The notes under the pieces: generated by a model | The model's database searches: none | Told to the model about the DNA's origin: nothing | Seen by the model: the letters and a program-made list of their open reading frames with translations, nothing else | Position numbers and translations under genes: made by a program | Part shown: positions 21,401-31,817 of the stretch, one piece after another | Position numbering within the stretch: the stretch's first letter is position 1 | Layout of the letters: every line of letters begins with the position of its first letter | From: Rhynchopus sp. YZ270_cl-10 | Taxonomy: Eukaryota > Euglenozoa > Diplonemea > Diplonemida > Diplonemidae | Reading direction: 5' to 3' | Length of the DNA: 64,000 nucleotides | Assembly: GCA_964035575.1 (NCBI GenBank) | Contig: OZ037839.1 | Coordinates: forward strand, 1,253,220-1,317,219

Positions 21401-21914
21401 GGCAAAATTTGACAACTACGAGTCTGCACGGCAAAACGAGCGGGCCACAGTGATACCGAGGAACGCGAAGCGCAGGCGCCAAGAAGAAGAAGAAGAGGAA
21501 GAGGAGGAAGAGGACAGCACAGACGCAGAGCCTTGCAACACGGTGCAGGAGGCCAAGCGACACTGCGTGGGGGTACAGCAGCCACAGCAGTATCAGCAGC
21601 AGGCAGTGGCTGCGACAGTGTCTCCAGGCGTTGGGCACGGTTACGGTGCGCATGCCTCTCAGGGTTATGTTCAGACAGCACCCACAGTGCAAACAGCGCC
21701 GACACCACAGACGGTCCAACTACCCCTCCACACGGCCCCACCAGCGGCGCACCCAGCACCAGCCCCAGCCTGGGTGCGCAGTGTCGAACAACAGATCTGC
21801 AGCCACTACGACAGGTACTACGCCGCATACCACACAGTCGCTGCAGACTGTGTCCGTCGTGCGCACAACATGCAGCTGAGCACACCCCCGCCACGTGCTC
21901 CCCACTTCTTCTAA
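15457..21914 (+). CDS. DDX20: DEAD-box RNA helicase of the DDX20/Gemin3 type, three exons
   Basis: Exons 15457-15931, 20218-20647 and 21068-21914 join through GT-AG introns with continuous frame into 583 residues. Motifs: Q motif ending PTPIQ; motif I AGTGKT (64-69); Ia TSTREIA; Ib GSPGR; motif II DEVD (167-170) instead of DEAD; motif III SAT (199-201); TSRGID and HRIGRTGR in exon 3. The stretch FIGGT...DKTKLKKCHIAVGSPGR is characteristic of DDX20, the SMN-complex helicase used in snRNP assembly. The C terminus has an acidic run, then a Gln/Pro-rich and aromatic tail, also as in DDX20. A CAG acceptor sits 36 bases before the ATG. Intron 1 is expanded to 4.3 kb by an insertion; intron 2 holds a 9-bp tandem repeat. 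ATP-dependent RNA remodelling is expected; a role with SMN here is inference. Confidence 0.88.
17674..18557 (+). mobile_element. Non-autonomous hAT element, copy 1 (884 bp)
   Basis: It starts CAGGGAAGTTCCT and ends AGGAACAACCCTG, the CAGGG...CCCTG termini of hAT transposons, with a perfect 8-bp target duplication TATAATAA (17666-17673 and 18558-18565). The interior has two GCCTGCGGCGCC modules and no transposase. It matches 22075-22958 in length (884 bp) and, as far as I can read, almost base for base. It is nested in the LTR-like insertion, so it arrived later. Confidence 0.9.
18845..18945 (-). repeat. tRNA-like SINE fragment
   Basis: Read on the minus strand, GGGTGTGGCAATG...CATTGGTCTGACG resembles a tRNA D-arm with A box, followed by GGTCTAGTCC, close to a B box. 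A related sequence lies at ~34985-35060. I cannot show a poly-A tail or target duplication. Confidence 0.3.
20804..20887 (+). repeat. 9-bp minisatellite in DDX20 intron 2
   Basis: About nine copies of GTTGGCTGC, with a few GTTGGCTAC variants, lie in the 420-bp intron 2. The array has no stop codon in the + frame, which gives a spurious short frame. Confidence 0.9.
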
Positions 21915-22029
21915 ACACCCCTATGGGATCAGGGTAGTGATCGCTTCAAACAACCCAAAAGCCACTCATAGCAGGGGCTCCGCTACCGTATAAAGTTCTG
22001 TTGCGGCGCAACAGAAGTCTGAAAATTTT

Positions 22030-22064
<35 letters not shown>

Positions 22065-22074
22065 ATGGTTGAAC
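21915..22074. other. Short 3' flank of DDX20 with an A33 tract
   Basis: The flank is 160 bp and includes an uninterrupted run of about 33 A just before the target duplication of the following hAT element. The A run could be the tail of an older retroposed sequence. Confidence 0.5.
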
Positions 22075-22958
22075 CAGGGAAGTTCCTAAGTGGGACCGAG
22101 AACATGAAATTCTGGATTTTAGTTTTTTTTTCCTTTTTTTTTTTCCTTTTTTTCCTTAGGGGGCTTTCTTGTGGTTTCTGGTGGGTTTCACTGTAGGTGA
22201 CACACCACCAGTGTGGTGAAATGGTCGAAACTCTCAAAAGCAAGAGTTTTCAGGGGGCAAGAAAAAAAAATTGACAACAAAATCCTTCACTGTCCAGGGC
22301 TGTACCCCCAATTTTTTTTTTGCCTGCGGCGCCATTTTTCATTTTTTGCTCTGCAAAAAAGGGTTCGTTGGAAGCTAGATTTTTACACTGTACTCAAATT
22401 TTTTTGCCTGCGGCGCCATTTATATTATTTTTTGCTCCGCAAAAAGAGAAGTGCAACGCCTCACCGTTCATCGGCGGAAGCACTGGTTCCACGGGTTATC
22501 GAACCCCAGAGAGCACTTCATTGGCATGCACGCGGTTACCGCGAGGGAGCGTGTATGCAGGTACAAAATCACTGCCCCATCCAAATAATATTCCCAACGT
22601 CTTTGGGGATCCCCTTGCATTTTGCAGCCAAAAATGCAACTAGACCAAAGCAAAAAGTTCCGCGCGAGTGTAGCGCGCCCGGGTTTGGGACCCCTTTTTG
22701 AATTTCGAGGGGCGGTTAAAGTGGGCCCAGAATCACAGTTCTGACACTCATTTAGCATTGTGAGCAACTCACTAGTGGTCGTAACCAAAATTTGTATCAA
22801 TCAAGAACTTGTCCATTTTCTCGAAATGACCCCACTACAGTGAGGGTAGAGCTCGGAAAGCCCGAAAAAGGGCAAAAAACCCCACCCAAAAAAAGGAAAA
22901 AAACGGGAACATAAATCCAGAATTTTGCTGTTTTTTCCGAGAACAAGGAACAACCCTG
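22075..22958 (+). mobile_element. Non-autonomous hAT element, copy 2 (884 bp)
   Basis: Same ends and length as the copy at 17674-18557, but with a different perfect 8-bp target duplication, GGTTGAAC (22067-22074 and 22959-22966). Two near-identical copies 3.5 kb apart with intact duplications imply very recent movement, which needs a transposase encoded elsewhere. Confidence 0.9.
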
Positions 22959-22966
22959 GGTTGAAC

Positions 22967-23682
22967 CACGAGAGTACCATGGGGAACTGGGTTGCTGACC
23001 GCACCACCCAGGCTGTACCTCAATTTTTTTTTTGCCTGCGGCGCCATTTTTCCTTTTTTGCTCCGCAAAAAAGGATTCGATGTGTGACTCTGTGCTGTAA
23101 AAAGCTAGATTTTTACACTGTACCCTAAATTTTTTTTCGCCTGCGGCGCCATTTGTTTGATTTTTTTTTGCTTCGCAAAAAAAAATACAGTTCCCTATGT
23201 TCCCAATGTCCCTGGTCAGCAGTGCTGAAAAGTTTGGGCACAAAAACAGCTGACCCCCCTATTTTGAAATCTGAATCCCTGGATAAGACACTGGCGCAGG
23301 GTGAAAAAAAAACCCCCGCAACAGAACTCAAAAAAAATCTGAAAACGTAGCGGAGGGGCTGACTCATAGTAACCAAAAAAAAAGAAATAGTGTGCATCCT
23401 CGCGTACCAGGAGTTAATTTTTTTTTCCTCCACACGAAGTGTGTTTAGAAACCAGACAAAAAGAAAGCCAACATTTGACTTGTTAACGACTTATCCATTT
23501 CTTTTTTCACATCATTTCGCTTTGCGCCACATCAGGATTTCACCTTTTGGGCTGCGTTCAACGAAAAATAAGTCTTCTTTCCTTTTATCAAGTTATCAAG
23601 ATCAGTTGGCGGGTATAATTGTCTGGTTTTGTATGGTTCTAATCCCAGACCCGATCCCCCCCCCCCCCCTCCCCCCTTTTCA
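22967..23682. repeat. Diverged hAT-module remnants upstream of the chitobiase gene
   Basis: Bases ~23008-23190 repeat the paired GCCTGCGGCGCC / TTTTGCTCCGCAAAA modules of the adjacent hAT element in more diverged form, so this is an older relative. From ~23240 to 23682 I see only A/T-rich sequence and a final C/T tract leading to the CAG acceptor at 23683. Confidence 0.55.
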
Positions 23683-23710
23683 GCACTTCATCAGATAAAC
23701 AAAAATAATA

Positions 23711-24877
23711 ATGCGCGCGTTGCTTGTGGGGTTGTGTGCAGTGCTGTCTGCTGCGTCGAAGCTGGATGGTGTGCACCGTCTGAGCTTTGCGGATGTGGAG
23801 CGGTTCAACGGGGACTGCCCCTGCAGCGACGCGTCGCTGTGCGCCCCAATCACAGCGACGTACGAGAAGGAGGTGTTTGGCTTCCTCTCCAGCGAGAAGA
23901 AGGGGGCAGACAACAGCAGCTGGGTGAACCTCGACTTCAACCAGATCACCACCGTCGCTTGGGACACTTCCCCTGAACTCATCTGCGAGGCGCATAGAAA
24001 CGGGGTGCGTGTCGTTGCGAACACACCGCGCTATGGGCTTGGTCTTGGGTCAAACAAAACTGCGCTGGATGCGTGGGTGAAGGACCTCGTGACGATGGTG
24101 CAGGGGACGTTCATTGATGGGGTTGTGTTTGACTATGAGTACCCGATCTTCCCATTCTCGGATGGGCAGCAGGAGTTGGTCAACATTGTCGCGGCTACGA
24201 CGGGGGCACTTCATGCAGCCATCCCCACCTCGCAGACGTCTGTGTGCGTGCCGTTCGTCCCTGACCACGACAACCGCTACTACGACTTCAAAGGCATGGC
24301 GGACGCTTCCGACATCTTCTACATTATGTTCTACGACACACAGACCTCCATCTACGGCCAGTGCATTGCAGGCCCCGGTGCGTCGCTCTCCCTGGCCGCG
24401 CATGCTCTTGATGCCTACGCTGCGCTTGGCGTCCCTGCAAACAAGACCGTCCTCGGTGTGCCATGGTATGCTCACGACTACGAGTGCATCCCTGGCACCG
24501 ACCCTAAGGCAGAGTTCTGTAAGATCCCCGACGGTCCTGGATACAGAGGCGCGCAGTGCTCCTACATCGGGCACGCACCGGAGCGTCATTTCGCGGAGTA
24601 TATGGACCTGCTCAACACAGGGAACACAACAACAGGGCGCCTGTACAACAACGCAACGGACTCGCCGTACTTTAACTACGTCGGTGCGAACGGCACCGTC
24701 CACCAGGTCTGGATGGAGGACGCGGAGTCGCTCACAAAGAAGTACCAGTACGTCCTCAAACGGAAGATCCGAGGCACCGGGCCCTTCCAGTTTAGTGACC
24801 TCGATTACTCAACCAACCAGACCCGCGAGCAGGCGCAGTCCATGTGGGATGCCCTCAAGGTGTTCACCGGCAAGTAA
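23711..24877 (+). CDS. CTBS: Di-N-acetylchitobiase-like glycoside hydrolase family 18
   Basis: 388 residues, single exon. A signal peptide (MRALLVGLCAVLSAAS) fits a lysosomal or secreted enzyme. CPCSDASLC (37-44) matches the Cys-rich start of mature chitobiase. The GH18 motif is FIDGVVFDYE (134-143), with E143 as the catalytic acid and D141 assisting the substrate N-acetyl group. Further family blocks are QITTVAW, GVPWYAHDYEC, GYRGAQCS, YFNYVGANGTVHQVW and a closing MWDALKVF. The length equals the animal enzyme (~385). There are about six N-glycosylation sequons. The enzyme should split reducing-end GlcNAc from chitobiose cores of N-glycans or chitin fragments. A CAG acceptor lies 28 bases before the ATG. 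Confidence 0.92.
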   Translation: MRALLVGLCAVLSAASKLDGVHRLSFADVERFNGDCPCSDASLCAPITATYEKEVFGFLSSEKKGADNSSWVNLDFNQITTVAWDTSPELICEAHRNGVRVVANTPRYGLGLGSNKTALDAWVKDLVTMVQGTFIDGVVFDYEYPIFPFSDGQQELVNIVAATTGALHAAIPTSQTSVCVPFVPDHDNRYYDFKGMADASDIFYIMFYDTQTSIYGQCIAGPGASLSLAAHALDAYAALGVPANKTVLGVPWYAHDYECIPGTDPKAEFCKIPDGPGYRGAQCSYIGHAPERHFAEYMDLLNTGNTTTGRLYNNATDSPYFNYVGANGTVHQVWMEDAESLTKKYQYVLKRKIRGTGPFQFSDLDYSTNQTREQAQSMWDALKVFTGK

Positions 24878-25640
24878 AAAAAACAAGCATTGCGGACCCG
24901 CTTTTTGTATTCCCCCCCCGTTCAGGTAAGGGTAACCATTAGGTTTCTTTACCACCTTCTGTTGTTGGCCGCAGGGCACTTATGCTTTCATCCAGATGGC
25001 TGGCATTGTATGTGGGTCAGTCGGAAGTGCCTGCATCAACAACTACAATTTTTGTTTCTCTTGAAAATTTGGTTGTCTTATTGTACACAACCAAGTTTTT
25101 GGTGTTCTTTTTCCCCCTTTTTCCGACGTGTGAAAAGTTGTGCTCATTTTATTCGAACTGAGAGTTCTATTTAGTTATGGACAATTTGTTGAAAACGACG
25201 CTAAGCAGTATGTTTTCCAGACCCTTATCATCTTTCAGAGGAACACCAAAAATCCCCACATTTTTTGGTGCATGAAATGTTGAATTTTCAGACAAAATAC
25301 AGTCACACAACAAACGCAGAAGGGGTAAAAACTAAGCTAAGTTTTGGGATTTACAAACTAGGCAGGTTTTAACCCCACCAATGTTTGTTGTGTGATTGTA
25401 AATAAAGCAGGTACAAATAGCAAATGGCCAAAACCATAAAATAAAATGTGAGGGGGGGTGAAGTGCTGTCCACACTCATGCACCCCCACAAACGTTGTGT
25501 ACCTTTCCCACCTCCCAGCTTCCCTGTGTGTCTTGATCTCGTTTGCTGCCAGCCCCCCTGAAAAAAAAAAAAAAAAAAAATGAAAAATGCACGTCAACAA
25601 TTCTGCCTTTTTTTTTTTTTTTTTTTTTTTGTGTTTGTTT
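24878..25640. other. Intergenic; small foldback and homopolymers
   Basis: 25303-25397 is an inverted repeat (CACACAACAAAC ... GTTTGTTGTGTG, with GGGGT...ACCCC inside), a possible small MITE. Poly-A and poly-T runs at ~25561-25632 follow. No gene was seen. Confidence 0.5.
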
Positions 25641-25645
25641 CAAAA

Positions 25646-25863
25646 CCCCAACAGGGTTGGCCTGTGTGTCATTAGCATTGATACGTGCACCATTTTCCTG
25701 TCTAAAACCAAATGAAAAGACCCCCCTATCTCCCTCCTTTATGTCCCTATATTCTTTCCCACCCGTCCTAATAGCACTGGACTGGCAGGCGTGACACTTC
25801 GAGGAGCCGTGCTCTTCCTTACCCAACAACCCACCCACAGAGATACATCAAGAGACACATAAA
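25646..25863 (+). promoter_or_regulatory. Conserved 5' block of the Ubl-LRR family (paralogue C)
   Basis: About 215 bp from CCCCAACAGGGTTGGCCTG to the ATG is nearly identical before paralogues C, D (39027-39249) and E (41343-41562); the last ~85 bp also precede F (61368-61450). It contains the CAG acceptor at 25840 and a 24-nt leader. Such conservation of non-coding DNA suggests a shared promoter or splice region, or recent duplication. Confidence 0.6.
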
Positions 25864-28215
25864 ATGGAACTGACTATCCAGGTCTTTGGGAAGGACTTCG
25901 TGATTGAGGTGGGTGAGAACGACACAACGAAGACGATGCGGCAGAAGGTGGCGTCTGCAACAGGGTTGTGCGATGACAGCTTCCGCATGGGCTTCGGAGG
26001 GAAGGAGGAAGGAGAGGACATCACAGAACTGAGTGCTGGAGACACAGTCGTGTTGACGAAAACGATGAAGTACGAAGCCATATCAGCTCTTCATGCATTG
26101 GGTGAGACAGACATCACAGCAGAAAGGTTGCAGCAGGTGGAGGATCCGAAGGTGGCCAGCTTGCTTCTTCAGGCAGAAGTTGCGACTGAGATTCCAGAAG
26201 ACTTCTTCTCACGTAGTAACGTAACGCGCATTGGTTTCAGTTGCGTACCCAATGTGGATGACAACTGTGGCATCACACTGCACCTGCCTGCATTACCCTG
26301 CGTCACCACGATTGGTGACGGGTTTCTCTCCGAGTGCACAACGTTGTCGGAAGTAGACCTGACCGGCCTGCAAGCAGTCACCACGATTAGTGACGGGTTT
26401 CTCTCCTCCTGCGAAACGTTGTCGAAAGTCGACCTCAGCTGCCTGCATTCAGTCACCACGATTGGTGACAGTTTTCTCTACAACTGCACAACGTTGTCGG
26501 AAGTCGACCTCACAGGCCTGCAATCAATCACCACGCTTGGTGACAATTTTCTCTCCCGCTGCACATCGTTGTCGAAAGTCGATCTCAGCTGCCTGCATTC
26601 AGTCACCACGATTGGTGACAGTTTTCTCTACAACTGCCCAATGTTGTCGGAAGTCGACCTCACAGGCCTGCAATCGGTCACCACGCTTGGTGACAATTTT
26701 CTCCCCCACTGCACATCGTTGTCGAAAGTCGGTCTCAGCTGCCTGCCTTCAGTCACCACGATTGGTGACTATTTTCTCTACAACTGCACAACATTGTCGG
26801 AAGTAGACCTCACTGGCTTTCAAGCAGTCACCACGATTGGTGACAAGTTTCTCTACAACTGCACAACGTTGTCGGAGGTGGACCTCACTGGCTTTCAAGC
26901 ACTCACCGCGATTGGTAACGAATTTCTCTCCTACTGCACATCGTTGTCGAAAGTCGGCCTCAGCTGCCTGCAAGCAGTCACCACGATTGGTGACAATTTT
27001 CTCTCCTCCTGCACAACGTTGTCGGAAGTAGACCTGACCGGCCTGCAAGCAGTCACCGCGATTGGTGACAAGTTTCTCTACAACTGCACAACATTGTCGC
27101 AAGTAGACCTCACTGGCTTTCAAGCACTCACCGCGATTGGTAACGAATTTCTCTCCTACTGCACATCGTTGTCGAAAGTCGGCCTCAGCTGCCTGCAAGC
27201 AGTCACCACGATTGGTGACAATTTTCTCTCCAACTGCACAACGTTGCCGAAAGTAGACCTCACCGGCTTTCAAGCAGTCACCACGATTGGTGACAAGTTT
27301 CTCTACAACTGCACAACGTTGTCGGAGGTGGACCTCACTGGCTTTCAAGCACTCACCGCGATTGGTAACGAATTTCTCTCCTACTGCACATCGTTGTCGG
27401 AAGTAGACCTGACCTCCCTGCAATCAGTCACCACGATTGGTGACAATTTTCTCTCCGACTGCACAACGTTGTCGGAAGTCGACCTGGCCGGCCTGCAAGC
27501 AGTCACCACGATTGGTGATGATTTTCTCTCCTACTGCACAACGTTGTCGGAAGTAGACCTGACCTCCCTGCAATCAGTCACCACGATTGGTGACAATTTT
27601 CTCTCCGACTGCACAACGTTGTCGGAAGTCGACCTGGCCGGCCTGCAAGCAGTCACCACGATTGGTGATGATTTTCTCTCCTGGTGCGAAACGTTGTCGA
27701 AAGTAGACCTCACCGGCCTGCAATCAATCACCACGATTGGTGACGAATTTCTCTCCTGGTGCAAAAAGTTGTCTGAAGTAGACCTGACCGGCCTGCAAGC
27801 AGTCGCCGCGATTGGTGACAGTTTTCTCTCCTACTGCACATCGTTGTCGGAAGTCGACCTCAGCTTCCTGTATTCAGTCACCACGATTGGTGCCAATTTT
27901 CTCTCCAACTGCACAATGTTGTCGAAAGTAGACCTGACCGGCCTGCAAGCAGTCACCACGATTGGTGACTGGTTTCTCTGCAACTGCGAAACGTTGTCGA
28001 AAGTCGACTTAAGAGGCCTGCAAGCAGTCTCCACGATTGGTGACAATTTTCTCTGCCACTGCACAACGTTGTCGAAAGTAGACCTGACCGGCCTGCAATC
28101 AGTCACCACGATTGGTGACAAGTTTCTCTCCGACTGCACATCGTTGTCGAAAGTCGACGGAATGGACAAGTGTAGCAACGTTGTACGCAGCAGACTAGGT
28201 GACGTTGGTTTTTAG
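25864..28215 (+). CDS. Ubl-LRR protein with 25 repeats (paralogue C)
   Basis: 783 residues: a 134-residue constant head (ubiquitin-like domain 1-70, then a linker with GETDITAERLQQVEDPK and the NVDDNCGITLHLPALP motif), exactly 25 LRR units of 25 residues each (75 bp), and a constant tail of ~24 residues containing VDGMDKCSNVVRSRLGDVGF. The unit reads LSEVDLTGLQAVTTIGDKFL plus xxCTT. Several neighbours form higher-order repeats: units 8-10, 11-13 and 14-16 are near copies, as are pairs 16-17 and 18-19. No signal peptide or membrane segment is visible, so a cytosolic solenoid is likely. A CAG acceptor lies 24 bases before the ATG. Ligand unknown. Confidence 0.9.
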   Translation: MELTIQVFGKDFVIEVGENDTTKTMRQKVASATGLCDDSFRMGFGGKEEGEDITELSAGDTVVLTKTMKYEAISALHALGETDITAERLQQVEDPKVASLLLQAEVATEIPEDFFSRSNVTRIGFSCVPNVDDNCGITLHLPALPCVTTIGDGFLSECTTLSEVDLTGLQAVTTISDGFLSSCETLSKVDLSCLHSVTTIGDSFLYNCTTLSEVDLTGLQSITTLGDNFLSRCTSLSKVDLSCLHSVTTIGDSFLYNCPMLSEVDLTGLQSVTTLGDNFLPHCTSLSKVGLSCLPSVTTIGDYFLYNCTTLSEVDLTGFQAVTTIGDKFLYNCTTLSEVDLTGFQALTAIGNEFLSYCTSLSKVGLSCLQAVTTIGDNFLSSCTTLSEVDLTGLQAVTAIGDKFLYNCTTLSQVDLTGFQALTAIGNEFLSYCTSLSKVGLSCLQAVTTIGDNFLSNCTTLPKVDLTGFQAVTTIGDKFLYNCTTLSEVDLTGFQALTAIGNEFLSYCTSLSEVDLTSLQSVTTIGDNFLSDCTTLSEVDLAGLQAVTTIGDDFLSYCTTLSEVDLTSLQSVTTIGDNFLSDCTTLSEVDLAGLQAVTTIGDDFLSWCETLSKVDLTGLQSITTIGDEFLSWCKKLSEVDLTGLQAVAAIGDSFLSYCTSLSEVDLSFLYSVTTIGANFLSNCTMLSKVDLTGLQAVTTIGDWFLCNCETLSKVDLRGLQAVSTIGDNFLCHCTTLSKVDLTGLQSVTTIGDKFLSDCTSLSKVDGMDKCSNVVRSRLGDVGF

Positions 28216-28440
28216 GGGCAGTAAAGAAAGCGGGAGTGGGCCAAAAGCCCCAGTTGGGTTTTTTTTTTTTTTTTTTTTTTTATAGGTCAAACGCAGTTGA
28301 CAGGGGAAATGCTACGGTCGCTCTAACTGTTTTCACCCTCATCTGTGCTCCTCCCTTCTCACACACCACTTTCTGTACTTCAGGACTTTCATTTTCTTAC
28401 CTTTTCTATTTGGCTCTGTTTTTGCAAACATATCAGTTTT

Positions 28441-28477
<37 letters not shown>

Positions 28478-28655
28478 TAACAAAAAGAGCATCACAACAG
28501 TCCTGAGTGTGTGTGGAAGGGTGGAAGCGTACAACTAACAAACTCTCCCCCTGTTTCGTTCCCGTTTTTCCTGTGTGGGCGAAGATAGTTATTGACACCG
28601 TAGTATTTTTTTTTTTTTTTTTTTTTTTTCACGGTGCAGTCTGTCCTGGAAATGT
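28216..28655. other. Intergenic with long homopolymers
   Basis: Poly-T at ~28260-28281 and ~28607-28629 and an A-run of ~34 at ~28442-28475. The runs may be tails of retroposed sequences in opposite orientations, but their bodies are not recognisable. Confidence 0.45.
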
Positions 28656-28659
28656 CGGA

Positions 28660-28795
28660 CCCTTTTGTCGGAGTCCGAGGGGGTCCGACAGTCGGACCCC
28701 CTGAGTCCGACAGTCGGACTCAGGGGTCCGACTGTCGGACTCACAGTCGGACCCCTGAGTCCGACTGCCGGACCCTGGGGTCCGACAGGCACACC
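28660..28795. repeat. Cluster of GTCCGACAGTCGGAC palindromes
   Basis: At least five perfect or near-perfect palindromes of the form GTCCGAC-A/T-GTCGGAC are spaced ~20-25 bp apart by CCC(C)TGA or CTCAGGGG. A second cluster is at 34207-34317. The direct palindromy is unlike CRISPR repeats. Confidence 0.85.
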
Positions 28796-28796
28796 C

Positions 28797-28895
28797 AGGT
28801 GCCCAGGTACCCAGGTACCCAGGTACACAGGTACCCAGGTACCCAGATACCCAGGTCCAGGTCCAGGAACAGGTACCCAGGAACAGGAAAAAAGT
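28797..28895. repeat. CCAGGTAC tandem repeat
   Basis: Roughly ten units based on CAGGTACC with drift to CAGGTCC and AGGAACAGG. It is related in core (GTACCCA) to the long array at 33117 and to a short piece at ~29253-29275. Confidence 0.75.
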
Positions 28896-30800
28896 CGTGA
28901 AAGAGCAACCACAGCTCCACATGACAAACACAAAAGTGTCCAGTCACGTGGGGCATTCATGCACTGAGGAGATAATGATCCAACAATTTACAAGAAAGAT
29001 TACTTAACCTACTGCTGGAAGTTGCCAGGTCGTAGTAACACACAAAGTGTGCCTCCGTTCGGGAAGACCGGATATTCTAGAGACCAAAAAGGCCTCAAGA
29101 ATATCTTCCGGTAGTCAAGGTATAACCGAGTGAACGGCCCAAGACCCCCGTGGAGAAGTTAAATGTTGTAATGCTATCAAGTAGAAACTGCGAACACTGT
29201 CTTACCCTCCTCAATGCATGGTGGGAGATGTCTTTGACAACCAATATCCTGTACCCAGGTACCCAAATTCCCAGACCCACGCAGTACCACGTCGCAGTAC
29301 TACGCAAAATTTACCACCAGACCCTGTCTTCGTGCACCTGAAGTGCAACGCCGCAGACAGGCCAAACATGCGTTGGACTCAGAGGAATGCCCGCTGTGCA
29401 GGCATCAAACATGAGAACCAACTCCCAGCAACAAGGGACACCTTTTGGCGGGCGTTGTTGAGGGTGTTTGGGGTGCAAAGTTTTCCACAATTTTGATGCG
29501 CGGGTACAGAAGTGTTGTCTTGTTCTTTCATCTCTAGGAATGTAAATGTCAATCGTGTTTAACTACCACGAGGGCTTGTTTAGTGAACCCACAAGGGGTC
29601 GAAGGGGGTTGGTTATCCCATATCTATCAAAGGTTGTGTCGACCAGGCGAATCCACTATGTTACGCTGTACGTTGTTAAATCCGAAGAAATAACGCTTTA
29701 GCAGCCGCAGGAAGTTTGTTAAAAAGAGTGCCTCACGCTACACAAACCACCACCCGCGATTGACTTAGATGTTATAACAAAGAGAATTCAGAACAAAACA
29801 ACACCCTGCCCCATACACACTAAATTGTCATGCTTCAAGAGCATGCCTGGGCCAAAATTACTGTGACAAAAAGGCAACAAAACCACCCACAAGGAGTGTG
29901 AAATGTGCACTGGTTTTCTGGGGGAACGCAATATTTTCTTGTGCCTCGTCCTCCGCAAGCAGAGGACAGACTTTCCGGAAGGTTTCCAAAGTCGAATTTC
30001 TTGCACTAGCTATGCTCCCTGGGTTAAATGGCAATAGCAGTGACTGACAAAGTGTACCCATCCCCCTTCCACCCCAGATCTTAGTCCGCAAACTCAGAAT
30101 GGATTGATGCGGGTGATACTCTTTGGGTTTTGAGTTGCTGAATGTCGGAGACGCGGCGAGGCTTCTCATCACAATCGCAGATGCAGTTCAGATTTCACGA
30201 TCCTGTGATGAGTGTAAATGTGGAGTGTGATTAATGAATGAAATGTATGGTGTAGAAACGCAGTTATCGGGAAAGGTGAGGTTAATGTGGTAAAAAAAGT
30301 GGATAAAACTCGTGTAATTTTGTGAATTCCCACAAAGGTGGGTGATAATGTGCCCTTTTGTCACTCAATTGTAACCGATAATGTATGGGAGAATGAAATT
30401 TTATTTCCCAACCCAACAACAACGATAAAGCGTGAAGACAATAAATGAAATCAAAGCGGAATAAATTTGAGGTTTTGTGAGGCACTCAACGAGTGTGCCG
30501 GCTCTGTGGCGTCACGGAGCCACCAACACTCCCCAGTCATTTTTCCTGCGCTTCCAGGAAAACTCGCGTTTGCGACCAGGCCGAAACGAAAAAATTTAAT
30601 TCACAGCAAACAGGTGTGAGGGAGAAGAAAAGAAAGTGAACAAAAACGAAAAAACAATGTTTTTCTGAAATGTGATGTTGTTGGGGTGGGGAGAATAAAA
30701 CAGTTCCAGAAAAGCTCCTGCGTCGGTTTTCTTTTGGTTAAAAAAATCACTCAGTAAAAAAAAGAACTTTTTCATCACTCCCCTCAAACACCCTCAAACA
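28896..30800. other. Gene-free interval with a possible LINE relic
   Basis: Around 29335-29420 one frame reads QAKHALDSEECPLCRHQT, which looks like the zinc knuckle that ends LINE reverse-transcriptase proteins, but only a few dozen codons are readable. Nothing else in the interval resembles a gene on either strand. Confidence 0.3.
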
Positions 30801-30982
30801 CTGCCAAAACGAAGAAGGACAGGATACATGACACTTACGGATACCAAGTCTCAGCGGGTATGAGAAGCAAGGAGGTGTACAAGAAGAAATGGGACGAGTT
30901 CTTGCGGTTTTCAAACCTCGAGCGACTTGGTCCGCTTTGTATTGACACGGACCTCGACACCCCGACATGTACTGGCTTTTGA
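30800..30982 (+). mobile_element. Tyrosine-recombinase N-terminal fragment (Crypton-like)
   Basis: About 60 codons ending at 30982 contain VYKKKWDEFLRFSNL, which aligns with VQYRKTWDDFLRFNRL on the minus strand at 31960-32117. The W-(D/E)-(D/E)-FLRF helix resembles the core-binding domain of tyrosine recombinases as found in Crypton transposons. No catalytic domain is present. The family call is tentative. Confidence 0.35.
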
Positions 30983-31129
30983 GAAAGGCAGTCGGTTCCT
31001 CGGTAGATTGCGTGCAAGTGAGGGAATATCCATCTGCTTGGAAGACGTCAAAACACCAAACATAGTATTTCGCGACATAAAGGGCAGATCAAATACTCAC
31101 TGCCTTACATTCTCGGTTACAATTGAGTG

Positions 31130-31817
31130 ACACAAAGGGCATATAATCTGCAAAATTGCACGAGTTTTATTTCACTGAGTTGGTGCTTCCCGGGGGGTAT
31201 GCATTTCACAAATTTTCAATTCAATTCACAACTATTCACAACTTTTCACAACTTTTCACTACCCTTTTTTCTCTCGTTCGTCGCACATCACACAGTACAC
31301 AGTACACAGGTACACTGGTACACCACATCACGTTCTATCTTGTGAATCCCAGCGTGCCCCTCAATGGGTGGGTCACCACCCGCCCAAAAAAAAAAAAGCA
31401 CACACAAAAAAAAAAAAATCAATTCACAACTTTTCACATTTGTTTTTACAACTTTTCACAATTTGTCACCACTTTTCGCCAGCCTTCACAATTTTGTAGC
31501 AGTTTTCGTGTTGTGAAAATTTGTGAAAACTTGTCACATTTTGTGAAAATTTGTGAAATGCACACCCCCCGGGAAGCACCATGAGTTAGATAATTATTAT
31601 CTCATGAAATAAAGTGAACATTATTTCACGAGGTGGTGGGTGACTCAAACTGGGGCTCAACTTCACGAAGCGAGTGGAGTTCAGCATTTTGATTTCATGA
31701 GTGAAGTGAGTGTAATCATAAAAGTGATGTCACGAGCGATAGCGAGTGGGTATCACGTATTCCAGTTTGTGAATCACCCAACAGTTAAATAATGTTCACT
31801 TTAGTTTTCGATACGTA
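31130..31817. repeat. TTCACAACTTTTCACAACTT repeats and a nested hairpin
   Basis: 31225-31260 and 31415-31560 are irregular arrays of CACAACTTTT. Then 31610-31803 is a nested palindrome: AGTGAACATTATTT pairs with AAATAATGTTCACT, and CACTCGCTTCGTG-type inner loops occur. It resembles the foldback next to it and the one at 13350. Confidence 0.55.

Noticed and set aside
26749-27423. Minus-strand open frame of ~220 codons through the LRR array
   Set aside because: Antisense shadow of the 75-bp repeats of paralogue C; its period and ends follow the + strand gene.
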